Below are positions 1 through 9,351 of a DNA stretch of 35,882 nucleotides, piece by piece (positions within the stretch are counted from its first letter, which is position 1; the number at the start of each line of letters is the position of its first letter). The DNA comes from an uncultured Clostridia bacterium (lineage in GTDB: Bacteria > Bacillota > Clostridia > Oscillospirales > Ruminococcaceae): the NCBI GenBank assembly GCA_947625375.1, contig CANQOC010000021.1:1-35882 (forward strand), given 5' to 3'. The notes beneath the pieces were generated by a model. It was not told where the DNA came from and did not search any database. It saw only the letters and a program-made list of their open reading frames with translations. The position numbers were made by a program, and so were the translations under genes.

Positions 1-76
1 CGTGAGAAGTATCCGAAAGGAGAATTGCCTTTCGGCTTGGTCGATTTCCTTTAATGCGGGTGGAATGGACACACCC
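1..76 (+). repeat. Left copy of 76-bp terminal inverted repeat
   Basis: Bases 1-76 are the exact reverse complement of 35807-35882; identity stops sharply at base 77. The repeat contains an internal hairpin, CCGAAAGG/CCTTTCGG, at about 13-35. The inner tip reads GGGTGTGTCCATTCCACCCG when read outwards off the window. A sharply bounded identical tip at both ends fits the end of a dispersed element such as an insertion sequence continuing outside the window, with assembly broken at the repeat. No transposase is visible, so the family cannot be named. Confidence 0.85.
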
Positions 77-185
77 TGCAGAAAGAAGGCAGAAATGAGA
101 GAGTCGGAAATCAGATGATAGAGATTAGGGGATAGAGCTTAGATATTAAACGGTATCAGACGCCGCTGTAAATCGGCAGCTCGGA
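77..185. other. Intergenic with degenerate AGA-rich repeat
   Basis: No gene is seen. Bases about 90-160 carry an imperfect purine-rich repeat of the form AGAAATGAGAGAGTCGGAAATCAGATGATAGAGATT. It belongs to the same microsatellite-like family found near 15590, 17670, 26940 and 27070. Confidence 0.5.
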
Positions 186-214
186 ATATAAAAAAGTCCG
201 CACTAAGGCGGACT
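186..214 (-). terminator. Rho-independent terminator after rsmA
   Basis: On the minus strand AGTCCGC, a 6-nt loop and GCGGACT form a perfect 7-bp stem (208-214 with 195-201), followed by a T-run (188-194). It lies just after the rsmA stop codon and closes the minus-strand gene group. Confidence 0.85.
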
Positions 215-219
215 GTGAT

Positions 220-1092
220 TCAGGTGCTGCTCCCCTGCCCCAATATATCGCTCACCCTCGTCAGCTCCTCCATCGTCAGTTGTTCCGGGCGTGCGTCGGG
301 AGATATCCCGGCGGCACGAAGCGCGGCGAGGACGGTGTCCTTATCTATGCCGAGGGAACCCGAGATGGCGTTGGCGGCGGTTTTGCGGCGCATTGTGAAC
401 ATTCCGCGGACAAGGCGGAAGAATTGGCGCTCGTCGGCGACCGCCGGGGTTTGTTCGCGGATTTTAAGCTGTATAACCGTGCTGTCGACCTTCGGCGAGG
501 GCATGAAGCTTGTCCGCGGGACGTCGAAGAGGCGCGCCGCCTCGCTGTAAAAGCTGACCGCGACGGTCACGGCGCCCGCGTCGCGAGTGCCGACCTCGGC
601 GCAAAGCCGGTCCGCCGCCTCCTTTTGGACCATCGTCGTCACCGTCTCGACCGGAAGCCGCTCCTCCAAGAGCTTCATCACGACCGGCGACGTGATGTAA
701 TACGGCAGATTCGCGCAAATCGCGACCCGAAGTCCGCCGAGCTCCTCGGCGATGAGCCTTTTAAGGTCGACCTTTAATACGTCTTCGTTAATCACCCGAA
801 GGTTGCGGTGTTCCGAAAGGGTCTCGGAGAGAATCGGCAGGAGCCGGCTGTCGAGCTCAATCGCGACGACCTTCTCGGCGCGCTTGCAGAGCTCGTTTGT
901 GAGCACCCCTATTCCCGGGCCGATTTCGATGACCCCGAACCCCTTGCGGGCGTTCCCGAGCTCGGCTATTCGCGGACATACCGACGGGTTTATCAGAAAG
1001 TTCTGCCCCAATTTCTTCGAGAAAGTGAACCCGTGGCGGGCGAGGATTTCCTTTATTACTGCGGGGTCGCTGAGATTCTGCACTTTTCTCAC
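220..1092 (-). CDS. rsmA: 16S rRNA (adenine1518/1519-N6)-dimethyltransferase RsmA/KsgA
   Basis: Dimethylates two adjacent adenines in the 3'-terminal helix of 16S rRNA late in 30S assembly, using S-adenosylmethionine; cytoplasmic. The 290-aa protein has the usual family length. GQNFLINP at residues 29-36 is the KsgA N-terminal signature, IEIGPGIGVLT at 55-65 is the SAM-binding loop, and NLPYYITSP at 128-136 is the catalytic motif IV of N6-adenine methyltransferases. The start is GTG, preceded by AAGGA about 10 nt upstream; no in-frame ATG fits. It follows the methyltransferase gene by 13 bp and is probably cotranscribed with it, ending at the terminator at 186-214. The family assignment is essentially certain. 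Confidence 0.97.
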   Translation of the reverse strand: MRKVQNLSDPAVIKEILARHGFTFSKKLGQNFLINPSVCPRIAELGNARKGFGVIEIGPGIGVLTNELCKRAEKVVAIELDSRLLPILSETLSEHRNLRVINEDVLKVDLKRLIAEELGGLRVAICANLPYYITSPVVMKLLEERLPVETVTTMVQKEAADRLCAEVGTRDAGAVTVAVSFYSEAARLFDVPRTSFMPSPKVDSTVIQLKIREQTPAVADERQFFRLVRGMFTMRRKTAANAISGSLGIDKDTVLAALRAAGISPDARPEQLTMEELTRVSDILGQGSST

Positions 1093-1105
1093 TCCATGTC
1101 CTTAA

Positions 1106-1861
1106 TTACTGCTCCGGCTTTACCGACAGCGTCGCGAAAAAGCTCGGTATATTGTGCTCATGAAGGTAACCCGAGCCGTTCGTGTCCTCATAGATGTCCT
1201 TTAGGACAAACCCCGCGCGGAGCTGTCCGCCGATTTGCTCATCGAGAGTGTGCGAAAACTGCACGCCGCTGTCGTCGGCCAGAAGGCTTTTCATCTGCCC
1301 GGGATTCTTAAGCGGATTAAACGGCAGCGTGTTGACAATCCTCGTTTCGTCGTCGCTCACGATAAAGTTCACGCCGTTGTCGAGTCCCGAAAGAAGCCTT
1401 CCGCCGGGTTTGAGTATGCGAAAACACTCCCCGAAAACCGGCCCGACCTCCTCGATGTAGCAGTTCGAGACCGGGTGGAATATAATGTCAAACTCGCCGT
1501 CGGAAAAGGGAAGCGGCTTCGACATATCCGCCTTTACGATGCGGATATCATATCCCTCGCGCTCAGCGACGAGCCGCTCCGATTCGAGCTGGCGTTCGGA
1601 ATAGTCGAGCACGGTGCAATCCGCGCCGAGCGCCGCGAATATCGGCATCTGCTGACCGCCGCCCGAGGCGAGTCCCAAGAGCTTTTTGCCGCGGACATCT
1701 CCGAGCCAGCCGTGCGGGACCGGCTTCGTCGGCGTCAAAAGGACGTCGAAATCGCCGCCGAGGGCCCTAAGATATGTCTCGCGGGATATCGGTATTCCCC
1801 ACTCCCAGCCTTCGTCTACCCAGCGGTCTATCGTCTCGGAATTTATGTCCTGATAGTTCAT
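1106..1861 (-). CDS. Class I SAM-dependent methyltransferase (Methyltransf_11 type)
   Basis: The 251-aa protein has a Rossmann-fold methyltransferase core. Motif I, LLGLASGGGQQ, is at 61-71. An acidic residue in VLDYSERQL (about 84-92) would bind the ribose. ADMSKPLPF (about 111-119) and FDIIFHPVSNCYIEEV follow, then the post-I GECFRILKPGGRLL strand. The N-terminus (NYQDINSETIDRWVDEGWEW) is typical of a widespread Firmicutes family of unknown substrate. The ATG start has GGAGG 7 nt upstream. It sits between tsf and rsmA, but the neighbours do not identify the substrate. A small-molecule substrate is plausible; no nucleic-acid-binding domain is seen. Confidence 0.85.
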   Translation of the reverse strand: MNYQDINSETIDRWVDEGWEWGIPISRETYLRALGGDFDVLLTPTKPVPHGWLGDVRGKKLLGLASGGGQQMPIFAALGADCTVLDYSERQLESERLVAEREGYDIRIVKADMSKPLPFSDGEFDIIFHPVSNCYIEEVGPVFGECFRILKPGGRLLSGLDNGVNFIVSDDETRIVNTLPFNPLKNPGQMKSLLADDSGVQFSHTLDEQIGGQLRAGFVLKDIYEDTNGSGYLHEHNIPSFFATLSVKPEQ

Positions 1862-1874
1862 TTTATCCTCCGCT

Positions 1875-1914
1875 TATTCAAAACGGCGAACAGGCTTTCA
1901 CCTATCCGCCGTTT
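1875..1914 (-). terminator. Probable terminator/attenuating hairpin after tsf
   Basis: On the minus strand AAACGGCG (1907-1914) pairs with CGCCGTTT (1881-1888) around an 18-nt loop and is followed by TTTTG. It lies between the tsf stop and the ribosome binding site of the methyltransferase gene. The T-run is short, so read-through into the methyltransferase-rsmA pair is likely. Confidence 0.5.
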
Positions 1915-1929
1915 CTTATGCCGTAAAAC

Positions 1930-2838
1930 TTACTTAATCATCGAAGCAACCTCGTCGGCGAAGTTGTCTTCTCTCTTTGCGATGCCCTCGCCGCGCTCAT
2001 AGCGGACATATTCGGCAATCTTGATTGAGCCGCCGAGCTCCTTTGCGCACTTGTCGACATACTTTCCGACGGTAAGCTCGCCGTCCTTGATGAACTCCTG
2101 ATCCACAAGGCAGTTCTCGCTGTAGTACTTGCCGATTTTTCCGTCGACAATCTTCGCCAGAACCTGTTCCGGCTTGTTCTTCATCTTGGGGTCCTCGGCC
2201 ATCTGTGCGAGCATGATTTTCTTCTCGCTCTCGAGGACTTCGGCCGGAACGTGTGCCCTGTCGAGATAGGGGGCGTTCATCGACGCAACCTGAAGCGCGA
2301 CGTCTTTTCCGCAGACAAGAGCCTTGTCGCCGAGGTCGGTGTCGAGCTTGACGATGACGCCGATTCTTCCGCCGCCGTGTACATAGGAGACAAGGGTTCC
2401 CTCGAGGCGGGCGAATCTTCTTATCTGAATGTTCTCACGAATCTTGAGGAACAGCTCCTGAAGCTCTTCCTCGACGGTCCTGCCGGTAGAGGTCTTCGCG
2501 GCCTTAAGCGCGTCGACGTCGGCGGGATTCGCCTCGATAACCGTCTTGCAGACGAGGTTTACAAAGTTCTTGAAGTCGTCGGTATTGGCGACGAAGTCGG
2601 TCTCGGAGTTTACCTCGACGATAGCGCCGACATTTCCCTCGACCTCCGCGATGACAAGTCCTTCGGCGGCAATTCTTCCGGCCTTCTTTGCCTGTGTCGC
2701 AAGGCCCTTTTCGCGAAGAATCACTATTGCCTTTTCAAAGTCGCCGTCGGCCTCGACAAGCGCCTTTTTACAGTCCATCATTCCGACGCCGGTTCTCTCG
2801 CGGAGAGCTGAGACGTCCTTTGCGGTAATATTTGCCAT
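1930..2838 (-). CDS. tsf: Translation elongation factor Ts
   Basis: Nucleotide exchange factor that regenerates EF-Tu-GTP. The 302-aa length is normal for bacterial EF-Ts. The N-terminal UBA-like domain starts ITAKDVSALRERTGVGMMDC (residues 4-23) and continues KKALVEADGDFEKAI. The core motif VNSETDFVANTDDF, which contacts EF-Tu, lies near residue 75. The ATG start has AAGGAAG about 7 nt upstream (context CCGAAAGGAAG). It is 23 bp downstream of rpsB, the near-universal rpsB-tsf operon. Unusually for Firmicutes, pyrH-frr do not follow directly; they lie about 13 kb away at the head of the polC operon. Confidence 0.98.
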   Translation of the reverse strand: MANITAKDVSALRERTGVGMMDCKKALVEADGDFEKAIVILREKGLATQAKKAGRIAAEGLVIAEVEGNVGAIVEVNSETDFVANTDDFKNFVNLVCKTVIEANPADVDALKAAKTSTGRTVEEELQELFLKIRENIQIRRFARLEGTLVSYVHGGGRIGVIVKLDTDLGDKALVCGKDVALQVASMNAPYLDRAHVPAEVLESEKKIMLAQMAEDPKMKNKPEQVLAKIVDGKIGKYYSENCLVDQEFIKDGELTVGKYVDKCAKELGGSIKIAEYVRYERGEGIAKREDNFADEVASMIK

Positions 2839-2861
2839 AAATTTACTTCCTTTCGGTATAA

Positions 2862-3590
2862 TTATTCGGCGTCATTAGCCTCTTCTTCATCTGCGGGTGC
2901 GTTCGCTTCGCCCTGACGTCCTTCGATGATGGCGTCGGCGATAGCGCCCGAAATAAGCTTTACTGCCCTGATGGCGTCGTCGTTGCCGGGGATTACATAG
3001 TCGACCTCGTCGGGGTCGCAGTTGGTGTCGACGATGGCGACGACCGGGATACCGAGCTTTCTTGCCTCGGATACGGCGATTTTCTCGCGCTTCGGGTCAA
3101 CGATGAAGAGAGCTGCGGGGAGCTTGGTCATGTTCTTGATGCCGCCGAGATATTTTTCGAGCTTTTCGATTTCGAGCTGGAGCTTAACGACTTCCTTTTT
3201 CGGGAGAAGGTCGAAGGTTCCGTCGGTCTCCATTTTATGGAGCTGTTCGAGTCTCTTGATTCTGGTCTGAATGGTCTTGAAGTTGGTCATCATACCGCCG
3301 AGCCAGCGGGCGTTGACATAGTGCGCATTAGCTCTTGTCGCCTCTTCGCGGATAGAGTCTCCGGCCTGCTTTTTGGTGCCGACAAAGAGAATCTCGCCGC
3401 CCTCGGCAGAGAGGCCGCGGATAAACATATATGCCTCTTCAAGCTTGCGGACCGTCTTCTGAAGGTCGATGATATAGATGCCGTTTCTTTCGGTGAAGAT
3501 GTAGGGTGCCATCTTCGGGTTCCATCTTCTCGTCTGGTGTCCGAAGTGAACGCCGGCTTCGAGAAGCTGCTTCATTGATACTACTGCCAT
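2862..3590 (-). CDS. rpsB: 30S ribosomal protein S2
   Basis: Structural protein of the small ribosomal subunit. The 242-aa protein opens with [20 protein letters not shown], the S2 signature. It continues with [20 protein letters not shown] and [20 protein letters not shown], and ends in an acidic tail ([10 protein letters not shown]). The ATG start has AGGAGG about 8 nt upstream. It is the first gene of the rpsB-tsf operon, with a clear promoter at 3697-3725 and an untranslated leader of about 100 nt that may hold a regulatory hairpin. Confidence 0.98.
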   Translation of the reverse strand: MAVVSMKQLLEAGVHFGHQTRRWNPKMAPYIFTERNGIYIIDLQKTVRKLEEAYMFIRGLSAEGGEILFVGTKKQAGDSIREEATRANAHYVNARWLGGMMTNFKTIQTRIKRLEQLHKMETDGTFDLLPKKEVVKLQLEIEKLEKYLGGIKNMTKLPAALFIVDPKREKIAVSEARKLGIPVVAIVDTNCDPDEVDYVIPGNDDAIRAVKLISGAIADAIIEGRQGEANAPADEEEANDAE

Positions 3591-3696
3591 TGTAGTAACC
3601 TCCTGTTGGTTAAATTTTAAATCCTCCGCCCGCCCTGACTCGCATACACACCTTTCGGCGACCTCTGCAAAAGGCGAACGTGTGAATTACCGTAGA
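3591..3696 (-). promoter_or_regulatory. rpsB 5' untranslated leader with hairpin
   Basis: About 100 nt separate the rpsB -10 box from its start codon. On the minus strand CACAC (about 3682-3678) can pair with GTGTG (about 3651-3647), with further partial pairing inside. S2 autoregulation through its own leader is known in bacteria. Whether this leader is of that type is inferred from position only. Confidence 0.35.
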
Positions 3697-3725
3697 ATTA
3701 TAGCACAGCTGAGCGCAAAAAGCAA
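3697..3725 (-). promoter_or_regulatory. Sigma-A promoter of rpsB-tsf
   Basis: On the minus strand TTGCTT (3725-3720), a 17-bp spacer and TATAAT (3702-3697). The -10 box is perfect. The -35 box begins directly after the stop codon of the ylmC-like gene. Confidence 0.75.
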
Positions 3726-3731
3726 GTGTTT

Positions 3732-4022
3732 TCAGAAAAATTTTTCGGTTTTTCCGTCTTTATTTTCCGTCCCGTTCGGAAGATATTCCGAATCGCGCAC
3801 CAAAATCGCGTCCTTGCCGATAAGCGAGACGTCCTCGAACTTCACCGCGATATCGGCGTCGCGCCCCAAAAAGCCGAAGAGCTTCGGTCTGCCGTAAATT
3901 ATTATCGAAAGAATGTTCGACGTTTCGGCGTCGAAGCGGATATCGTCGGCGCGTCCCAGAATCACGCCGGTCTTTGTGTCGACAATCTCTTTTGTCCTGA
4001 GGTCGGTCAGAGTAAATGTCAA
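3732..4022 (-). CDS. YlmC/YmxH-family PRC-barrel sporulation protein
   Basis: A 96-aa PRC-barrel-like protein. LTDLRTKEIVDTKTGVILGR near the N-terminus matches the YlmC/YmxH pattern. It is followed by DDIRFDAETSNILSIII, the hydrophobic GRPKLFGFLGRDADI strand and FEDVSLIGKDAILV. Family members are small, widespread in spore formers and linked to sporulation by expression; their biochemical role is unknown. The chosen TTG start (4022) gives the usual N-terminus and has GGGGGUG about 8 nt upstream. An upstream in-frame TTG at 4040 would add six residues and lacks a ribosome binding site. The gene lies alone between the Cys-rich protein and the rpsB promoter. Confidence 0.8.
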   Translation of the reverse strand: MTFTLTDLRTKEIVDTKTGVILGRADDIRFDAETSNILSIIIYGRPKLFGFLGRDADIAVKFEDVSLIGKDAILVRDSEYLPNGTENKDGKTEKFF

Positions 4023-4055
4023 AAAAATCACCCCCGTCAAATTATATGACAGGGG
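4021..4055 (-). terminator. Hairpin with T-run overlapping the ylmC start
   Basis: On the minus strand CCCCTGTCA (4055-4047) pairs with TGACGGGGG (4039-4031), 8 of 9 pairs, followed after three bases by seven Ts (4027-4021). It could terminate transcription from the Cys-rich gene. It also holds the ylmC ribosome binding site in its stem and a TATAAT in its loop, so a role in ylmC expression is possible. Confidence 0.5.
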
Positions 4056-4133
4056 TCGCCGCGGGATTACCGGATGTGCGCATCAAGAGGTCGGAATTGA
4101 GAAATCAGAAATCGGATTTCCGACTTCCGTCAT

Positions 4134-4916
4134 CTAATCGGCCGTGCAGCCGCAGCCGGAGGACGCCGAAGCGTCTTCAAGGCTCTTCGGGAAGAATTCG
4201 CTCGTCGGGAAGCTTATCTTGTCGAACAGCTCGCAGGGGCTCTCGGTCGCCGAGGTGCACTCTTTTGACGGCACCTCGTAGTCGAACGCGGGCACCATTA
4301 CGGGCACACTTCTCGAAAGCGAGACAATTGAGAACATTCCGAGCGTCACACAGAGCATCTTCCTCGACGGGACGGTGACGGCGGTGTCGCAGGTCGCGTC
4401 GGTGCAGGCGCTGAACGCGGGGATTGTCACAAGCCTCAGACCGAGCACAATCGGGTCGGCGACGGCGACGGTCGCCCTCGGCGGGTTGTTATAGCAGCAG
4501 CCGTTTTGTGAAACGGCGCCGTTCTCCTCGGAAGTAAAGAGCTTTGTGCCGCCCTCGCTTCCGTAGAGAATGACCTTTTTGGTGAACGCCGCGGTACCGT
4601 TCACGATGTTTGTCGGCACCGACGCCGAGGCGTTCTGTGACAGCTCGACCTCGATATTAAAGGTATAAGTAATATCCACCGAATAGAAGCCCTTGTTGAA
4701 CTGAATCGGTTCAATCGAGAAATAGGCGCTGGTGACCTCGCAGCACCTTGCCTTTGCATAGGCGGCCTCGTTCACGAGCCTGTTCGACTCGAAGTCGGTA
4801 AAGACGACCTCGAGGTCTTCGAGGCAGTCGCGGTCGGAGCAGCTGTCAAACACCCTTTCGGCCTGAATCGTCACAGCTTCCTTGAAGCCGTAGGGGTTAT
4901 TGGCAAATTCAGCCAT
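4134..4916 (-). CDS. Cysteine-rich conserved clostridial protein of unknown function
   Basis: A 260-aa protein resembling an uncharacterised family common in Ruminococcaceae-like genomes. It starts NNPYGFKEAVTIQAERVFDS and has no signal peptide or membrane helix. Cysteines cluster in several places: SCSDRDCLEDL near residue 26, RCCEV near 57, NGCCYN near 138, SACTDATCDTA near 169 and a C-terminal SGCGCTAD. A conserved central block reads KVILYGSEGGTKLFTSEE. The C-terminal third (VPAFDYEVPSKECTSATESP, then CELFDKISFP) is also highly structured. The cysteine pattern suggests metal binding or disulfide cross-linking, as in spore-coat-like proteins, but no function is established. The ATG start has AGGAGG upstream. 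Confidence 0.75.
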   Translation of the reverse strand: MAEFANNPYGFKEAVTIQAERVFDSCSDRDCLEDLEVVFTDFESNRLVNEAAYAKARCCEVTSAYFSIEPIQFNKGFYSVDITYTFNIEVELSQNASASVPTNIVNGTAAFTKKVILYGSEGGTKLFTSEENGAVSQNGCCYNNPPRATVAVADPIVLGLRLVTIPAFSACTDATCDTAVTVPSRKMLCVTLGMFSIVSLSRSVPVMVPAFDYEVPSKECTSATESPCELFDKISFPTSEFFPKSLEDASASSGCGCTAD

Positions 4917-5022
4917 ATGAATCCTCCTGTATCAGTTATTAAAGTCCTATGACTTCGATACATACTATGACACCGGAGGAGGGATGGTGACTGAAAAAGC
5001 GTTTTTGTCCGAAAGATGTTAT

Positions 5023-8000
5023 TCAGAACAGCGTCATCTGCGAGGTTTCGGGCATGTCGCCGAAGGCGCCGAGGGCGGCGAGCTGGTCGATGACGGTTTT
5101 CGAGACGCCGGAGGTGAGAGAAAATTCCTCGACCGAGATGAAATCCTGACTCTGTGCGGCGGCATATAGCGCCTTCGCGGCCTTTTCGCCGACACCCGAC
5201 AGGGCGATGAACGGGAGCCGGAGCTTTCCGTCCTCGATTTTATAAACCGTCGCGTGGGACTTATAGATGTCAATCGGCAGGAACTCGAACCCGCGGCAGA
5301 GCATCTCATAGATAATCAGCAGAGTTTCCATCGTGCCCGTGTCCTTTGCCGAGCGGTCCTTGCCCATCTGCTGGAGCTCGTCGATTCGGTACTTCGTCGC
5401 AAGCTTCCCGCGGATTGCGCTCTCGGCGTCGAAGTCCTCGCCGCGGACGGTGAAGATTGCGGCATAGAACTCGAGCGGCTTATATACCTTGAACCAAGCA
5501 AGACGGATTGCCGCGGTGACATAAGCGGCGGCGTGCGCCTTTGGGAACATGTATTCAATCTTCATGCAGCTGTCGATATACCACTCGGGGACGCCGTGGT
5601 CGCGCATCTCCTGCTTCATCTCGTCGGTAAGAAGCTTCGGCGCGTTCCCCTTTCGGACAATCTCCATAATCTTGAAGGAAAGGCTTTCGTCCATTCCGTG
5701 ATAGATGAGGTAGGTCATGATGCTGTCGCGCGTACCGATAACCTGGTCGATGGTGCAGGTGCCGTTGTTGATAAGGTCGCGGGCATTCCCCTGCCAGACT
5801 CCGGTGCCGTGCGAAAGTCCCGAAATCTGCAGCAAATCGGCGAAGGTCTTCGGCTTTGTTTCGCGGAGCATGTCGCGGGTGTTCGGCGTTCCCATCTCGG
5901 GAATCGCAAGCGTTCCGTTCGACCAGCCGAGCTCTTCCTCGGTGACTCCGAGGGCCTCGGGCGACGTAAACAGCGAATAGACCTTTTCGTCGCTCATCGG
6001 GGTGTCGGTAATCTTTAGTCCGGTCATGTCCTCGAGATATTTATATATGGTCGGGACATCGTGCCCGAGCTCGTCGAGCTTAAGTATGGTGTCGTGGAGG
6101 GAGTTGAAGTCGAAGTGCGTCGTGACGATGTCGGAATCGGTTTTTTCGGCGGGATGCTGGACCGGGGTGAAGTCATAGACCTCGTATTCCGACGGAATGA
6201 CGACCATTCCGCCCGGGTGCTGTCCGGTGGTGCGCTTTATTCCGGTGCAACCCTTCGTCAGACGGGAAATTTCGGCGTTGTTCGCGGTCTTCCCCCGCTC
6301 CTCAAGGTATTTCATCACATAGCCGTATGCGGTCTTGTCGGCGACGGTCGAAATCGTCCCCGCCTTAAAGACGTTCTCGGCGCCGAAGAGGACCTCGGTG
6401 AACTTATGCGCGCTCGACTGATAGTCTCCCGAAAAGTTGAGGTCGATATCCGGCGACTTATCGCCGTGGAAGCCGAGGAAGGTCTCGAACGGAATGTCGT
6501 GACCGTCGCGCTTCATCTCAGCGCCGCATTTCGGGCACTTTTTCGGCGGAAGGTCGAATCCCGAGCCGTATTCGCCCTTGGTGAAGAACTCGCTTTCGTG
6601 GCAATTCGGGCAGACATAGTGCGGCACAAGGGGGTTGACTTCGGATATTCCGCACATCGAGGCGACGAAGCTCGAACCGACCGAGCCTCGCGAGCCGACC
6701 TGATACCCGTGCTCAACCGAGTCGGCGACAAGCCTCTTCGCGATGACATAGAGGACCGCGAAGCCGTGCTCAATAATGCTCGAAAGCTCGCGGTCGAGCC
6801 GCTTATAGACGATGTCGGGGAGCGGGTCGCCGTATATCTTCTTCGCCGTGCTCCAACAGATTTCGGTCAGCTCCTCGTCCGCGCCGTCGATATGCGGCGT
6901 AAAGGTCCCCTTCGGGAACGCCCGGAGCTCGGGGTCGGTCATGTCGGCGATGAGGTTCGAGTTCGTGACGACGACCTCATATGCCTTCTCCTCGCCGAGA
7001 TAGGAAAACTCGTCGAGCATCTCGTCGGTGGTCTTTAGGAACAGCGGCGCCTGTGTGTCCGAGTCGGTGTACATGACCGAGGTCAGAATACTGCGGAAAA
7101 TTCCGTCGTGCTCGTCGAGGAAATGGACGTCCCCCGTCGCGACGACCGGGATTCCGAGCTCGTCGCCGAGGCGCACGATTGTGCGGTTGAACTCGCGGAG
7201 CTCATCGACCGAGGAGACGCTTCCGTTGCGCAGCATGAACATGTTGTTCGCAATCGGCTGGATTTCGAGGTAGTCATAGAACCGGGCGATGTCGAGGAGC
7301 TCGTCCCAAGGCTTGCCCTGAAAGACCGCCCTGTAAAGCTCGCCGGCTTCACACGCCGAGCCGACGATAAGCCCCTCGCGGTGCTTTATCAGCTCGGATT
7401 TCGGGATACGCGGGTATTTATAGTAGTAGTTGAGATTCGAGTAGGAGACGAGCTTATAGAGGTTTTTGAGTCCGACCTTGTCCTTCGCGATGATAATCTG
7501 ATGGAAGGTCGGGAGGTGGTTGATGTCGCCGTTCGACAGCAGGACGTTGAGATTCCCGACGCTCGCGCTTTCGTCGCGCTCGAGGAGGCGGCGGGACAGC
7601 TCGATGAAGATGTTCGCGTTCATCTCGGCGTCGTCACAGGCGCGGTGGTGGTTGAAGCTTCCGAGGTTGAGCGCCTTTGCGACGGCGTCGAGGGTGTACT
7701 TCGAGTGATTCGGGAGCATCGCGCGGGAATAAGGGACGGTGTCGATATATGTAAAGTCAAAAGGCTTGTCATGTCTCTTTGCGGCGGCGCGTATAAACGA
7801 GGTGTCGAAGCCGGCGTTATGCGCGACGAGGACCGGGTTCTCGCCGCAGAATTCCATGAACTGCTCGAGCGCTTCAAGCTCTTTCGGAGCGCCCTTTACC
7901 ATGTCGTCGAGGATGCCGGTAAGCTCGATGATTCGCCCCGGAATCGGGCGCTCGGGGTCGACGAAGATGTTCATGCGGTCGACGACTGTAAGGTTCTTCA

Positions 8001-9339
8001 CCTTTACGGCGCCGATTTCGATGATGCGCTCGTTGACGGCGGAGAGACCGGTCGTCTCGAGGTCGAAGACGACGAAATCGCCGGTAAGGGGGCGGGTGTC
8101 GCTTCCGACGGCGACCGAGGTCTCGTCGTTGACCTGATAGGCCTCGAGGCCGTAGATGACCTTGAACTCGCCGCCCTTCTTGCGGATTGAGTCGACCTCG
8201 TACATCGCGTCGGGGAAGGACTGTACAACGCCGTGGTCGGTGATGGCGAGGGCCTTCATGCCCCAGCTGTAGGCGCGCTTGACGATGTCGGTGACGGGGG
8301 TTATTCCGTCCATGACCGACATGTTCGTGTGACAGTGGAGCTCGACGCGCTTGACCTCGGCGGTGTCCTTTTTCGTGATTCTTCGGACGATGCTGATATC
8401 GCGCGGCTTAAGGTTGACGTCGTTGTCGTAGCTGTCAAACTGCACCTCGCCGGAGAGCGCGAGCGTCTGACCCATCTTGAGCGCGCCGAGAATCGCCTCG
8501 GCCTTCGGCTTAAGCTCGATTATTTTGACGGTGATTGAGCCGTTGTAGTCGGTAATCATAAGGGTGATAATCATTCGCTTTTCGTCGCGGGTGACGCGGG
8601 ACTCGATGCTGAAAACGTCGCCGACGGCGGTTATCCGCCCGCTCTTTTCGGTCACTTCGGCAAGGTTCGCCGGCGGCTCGGACGAGTTTATTTCGCGGCC
8701 GATGACGAGCGTCGCGGTCGGCTCGAGCTCGACCCCGGCGATTGATACGGGGTATTCGACCGACTGGAGCTGTTCCCCCGAAGGCTGCGGCCGATAAGCC
8801 TGCGGCGGCGGAGGGGGCGGGGTGATTTTTTCCAAGAGCTCGTCGCGGGTCTTGGTGCGCTCGGCGCTGTCGACCGAGAGATTTCCGCAGAGGGTTATCG
8901 TGACCCTCCGCCCGAAGTGACTGTAGATGATTTTTGAAAGAGCCTCTTCGAGACCGGCGCTTTTCAGGAGCGATTCGCCGCCGTTTTTCAGCGTTATCGT
9001 CAGGCAGTCGCCGGTGACGCCGAAGTCGGCGTTGTCCAAAAAGCCGTTCACCGGGACCCGCTTTTTAAGCTCGGCGACGGCGTCGGGCATGGCGTCCGCC
9101 GAAAAAAGCTCGGGGGGATATTTCGGGACGCAATAGACCTCGCGGAGACCGAGCTGTGACTTCAAAGCGTCGCAGAACGCCCTGATGTCGTCGAACGGAA
9201 CAAGGCGGCTGAGCGAAAGCTCGACCGCCAGCGACGTTTTATCGCGGGAAAAAGCCATTCTCCCGATGATTCCGTCGGAAAGGCTTTCGGGTATCATTCC
9301 GGCGTATGCCGAAAAGAAGACGCCAACCGATTTTTCCAA
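5023..9339 (-). CDS. polC: DNA polymerase III PolC (Gram-positive replicative polymerase)
   Basis: Replicative polymerase with built-in proofreading; 1438 aa, normal for PolC. In order: an N-terminal domain, a proline-rich linker (six prolines near 174-179), an OB-fold (about 205-320), a PHP domain starting HCHTNMS (335-341), and an inserted DnaQ-type exonuclease with DLETT (426-430), HNAGFD (507-512) and HRACDDA (565-571). The PHP remainder follows. A Zn knuckle is formed by C910, C913, C935 and C938. The palm has catalytic acids in PDIDLNF (963-969), and a helix-hairpin-helix ([11 protein letters not shown]) lies near the C-terminus. The start is TTG with GGGAGGG upstream. It follows ispG by 12 bp, as in many Firmicutes. 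All catalytic motifs appear intact. Confidence 0.98.
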   Translation of the reverse strand: MEKSVGVFFSAYAGMIPESLSDGIIGRMAFSRDKTSLAVELSLSRLVPFDDIRAFCDALKSQLGLREVYCVPKYPPELFSADAMPDAVAELKKRVPVNGFLDNADFGVTGDCLTITLKNGGESLLKSAGLEEALSKIIYSHFGRRVTITLCGNLSVDSAERTKTRDELLEKITPPPPPPQAYRPQPSGEQLQSVEYPVSIAGVELEPTATLVIGREINSSEPPANLAEVTEKSGRITAVGDVFSIESRVTRDEKRMIITLMITDYNGSITVKIIELKPKAEAILGALKMGQTLALSGEVQFDSYDNDVNLKPRDISIVRRITKKDTAEVKRVELHCHTNMSVMDGITPVTDIVKRAYSWGMKALAITDHGVVQSFPDAMYEVDSIRKKGGEFKVIYGLEAYQVNDETSVAVGSDTRPLTGDFVVFDLETTGLSAVNERIIEIGAVKVKNLTVVDRMNIFVDPERPIPGRIIELTGILDDMVKGAPKELEALEQFMEFCGENPVLVAHNAGFDTSFIRAAAKRHDKPFDFTYIDTVPYSRAMLPNHSKYTLDAVAKALNLGSFNHHRACDDAEMNANIFIELSRRLLERDESASVGNLNVLLSNGDINHLPTFHQIIIAKDKVGLKNLYKLVSYSNLNYYYKYPRIPKSELIKHREGLIVGSACEAGELYRAVFQGKPWDELLDIARFYDYLEIQPIANNMFMLRNGSVSSVDELREFNRTIVRLGDELGIPVVATGDVHFLDEHDGIFRSILTSVMYTDSDTQAPLFLKTTDEMLDEFSYLGEEKAYEVVVTNSNLIADMTDPELRAFPKGTFTPHIDGADEELTEICWSTAKKIYGDPLPDIVYKRLDRELSSIIEHGFAVLYVIAKRLVADSVEHGYQVGSRGSVGSSFVASMCGISEVNPLVPHYVCPNCHESEFFTKGEYGSGFDLPPKKCPKCGAEMKRDGHDIPFETFLGFHGDKSPDIDLNFSGDYQSSAHKFTEVLFGAENVFKAGTISTVADKTAYGYVMKYLEERGKTANNAEISRLTKGCTGIKRTTGQHPGGMVVIPSEYEVYDFTPVQHPAEKTDSDIVTTHFDFNSLHDTILKLDELGHDVPTIYKYLEDMTGLKITDTPMSDEKVYSLFTSPEALGVTEEELGWSNGTLAIPEMGTPNTRDMLRETKPKTFADLLQISGLSHGTGVWQGNARDLINNGTCTIDQVIGTRDSIMTYLIYHGMDESLSFKIMEIVRKGNAPKLLTDEMKQEMRDHGVPEWYIDSCMKIEYMFPKAHAAAYVTAAIRLAWFKVYKPLEFYAAIFTVRGEDFDAESAIRGKLATKYRIDELQQMGKDRSAKDTGTMETLLIIYEMLCRGFEFLPIDIYKSHATVYKIEDGKLRLPFIALSGVGEKAAKALYAAAQSQDFISVEEFSLTSGVSKTVIDQLAALGAFGDMPETSQMTLF

Positions 9340-9351
9340 GTTATTCCCTCC

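Noticed and set aside
6061..8190. Long plus-strand open frames antisense to polC (325 and 360 codons)
   Set aside because: Shadows caused by the GC-rich codon bias of polC; composition is Arg/Asp/Val-rich with no domains, and polC on the other strand has every motif intact.
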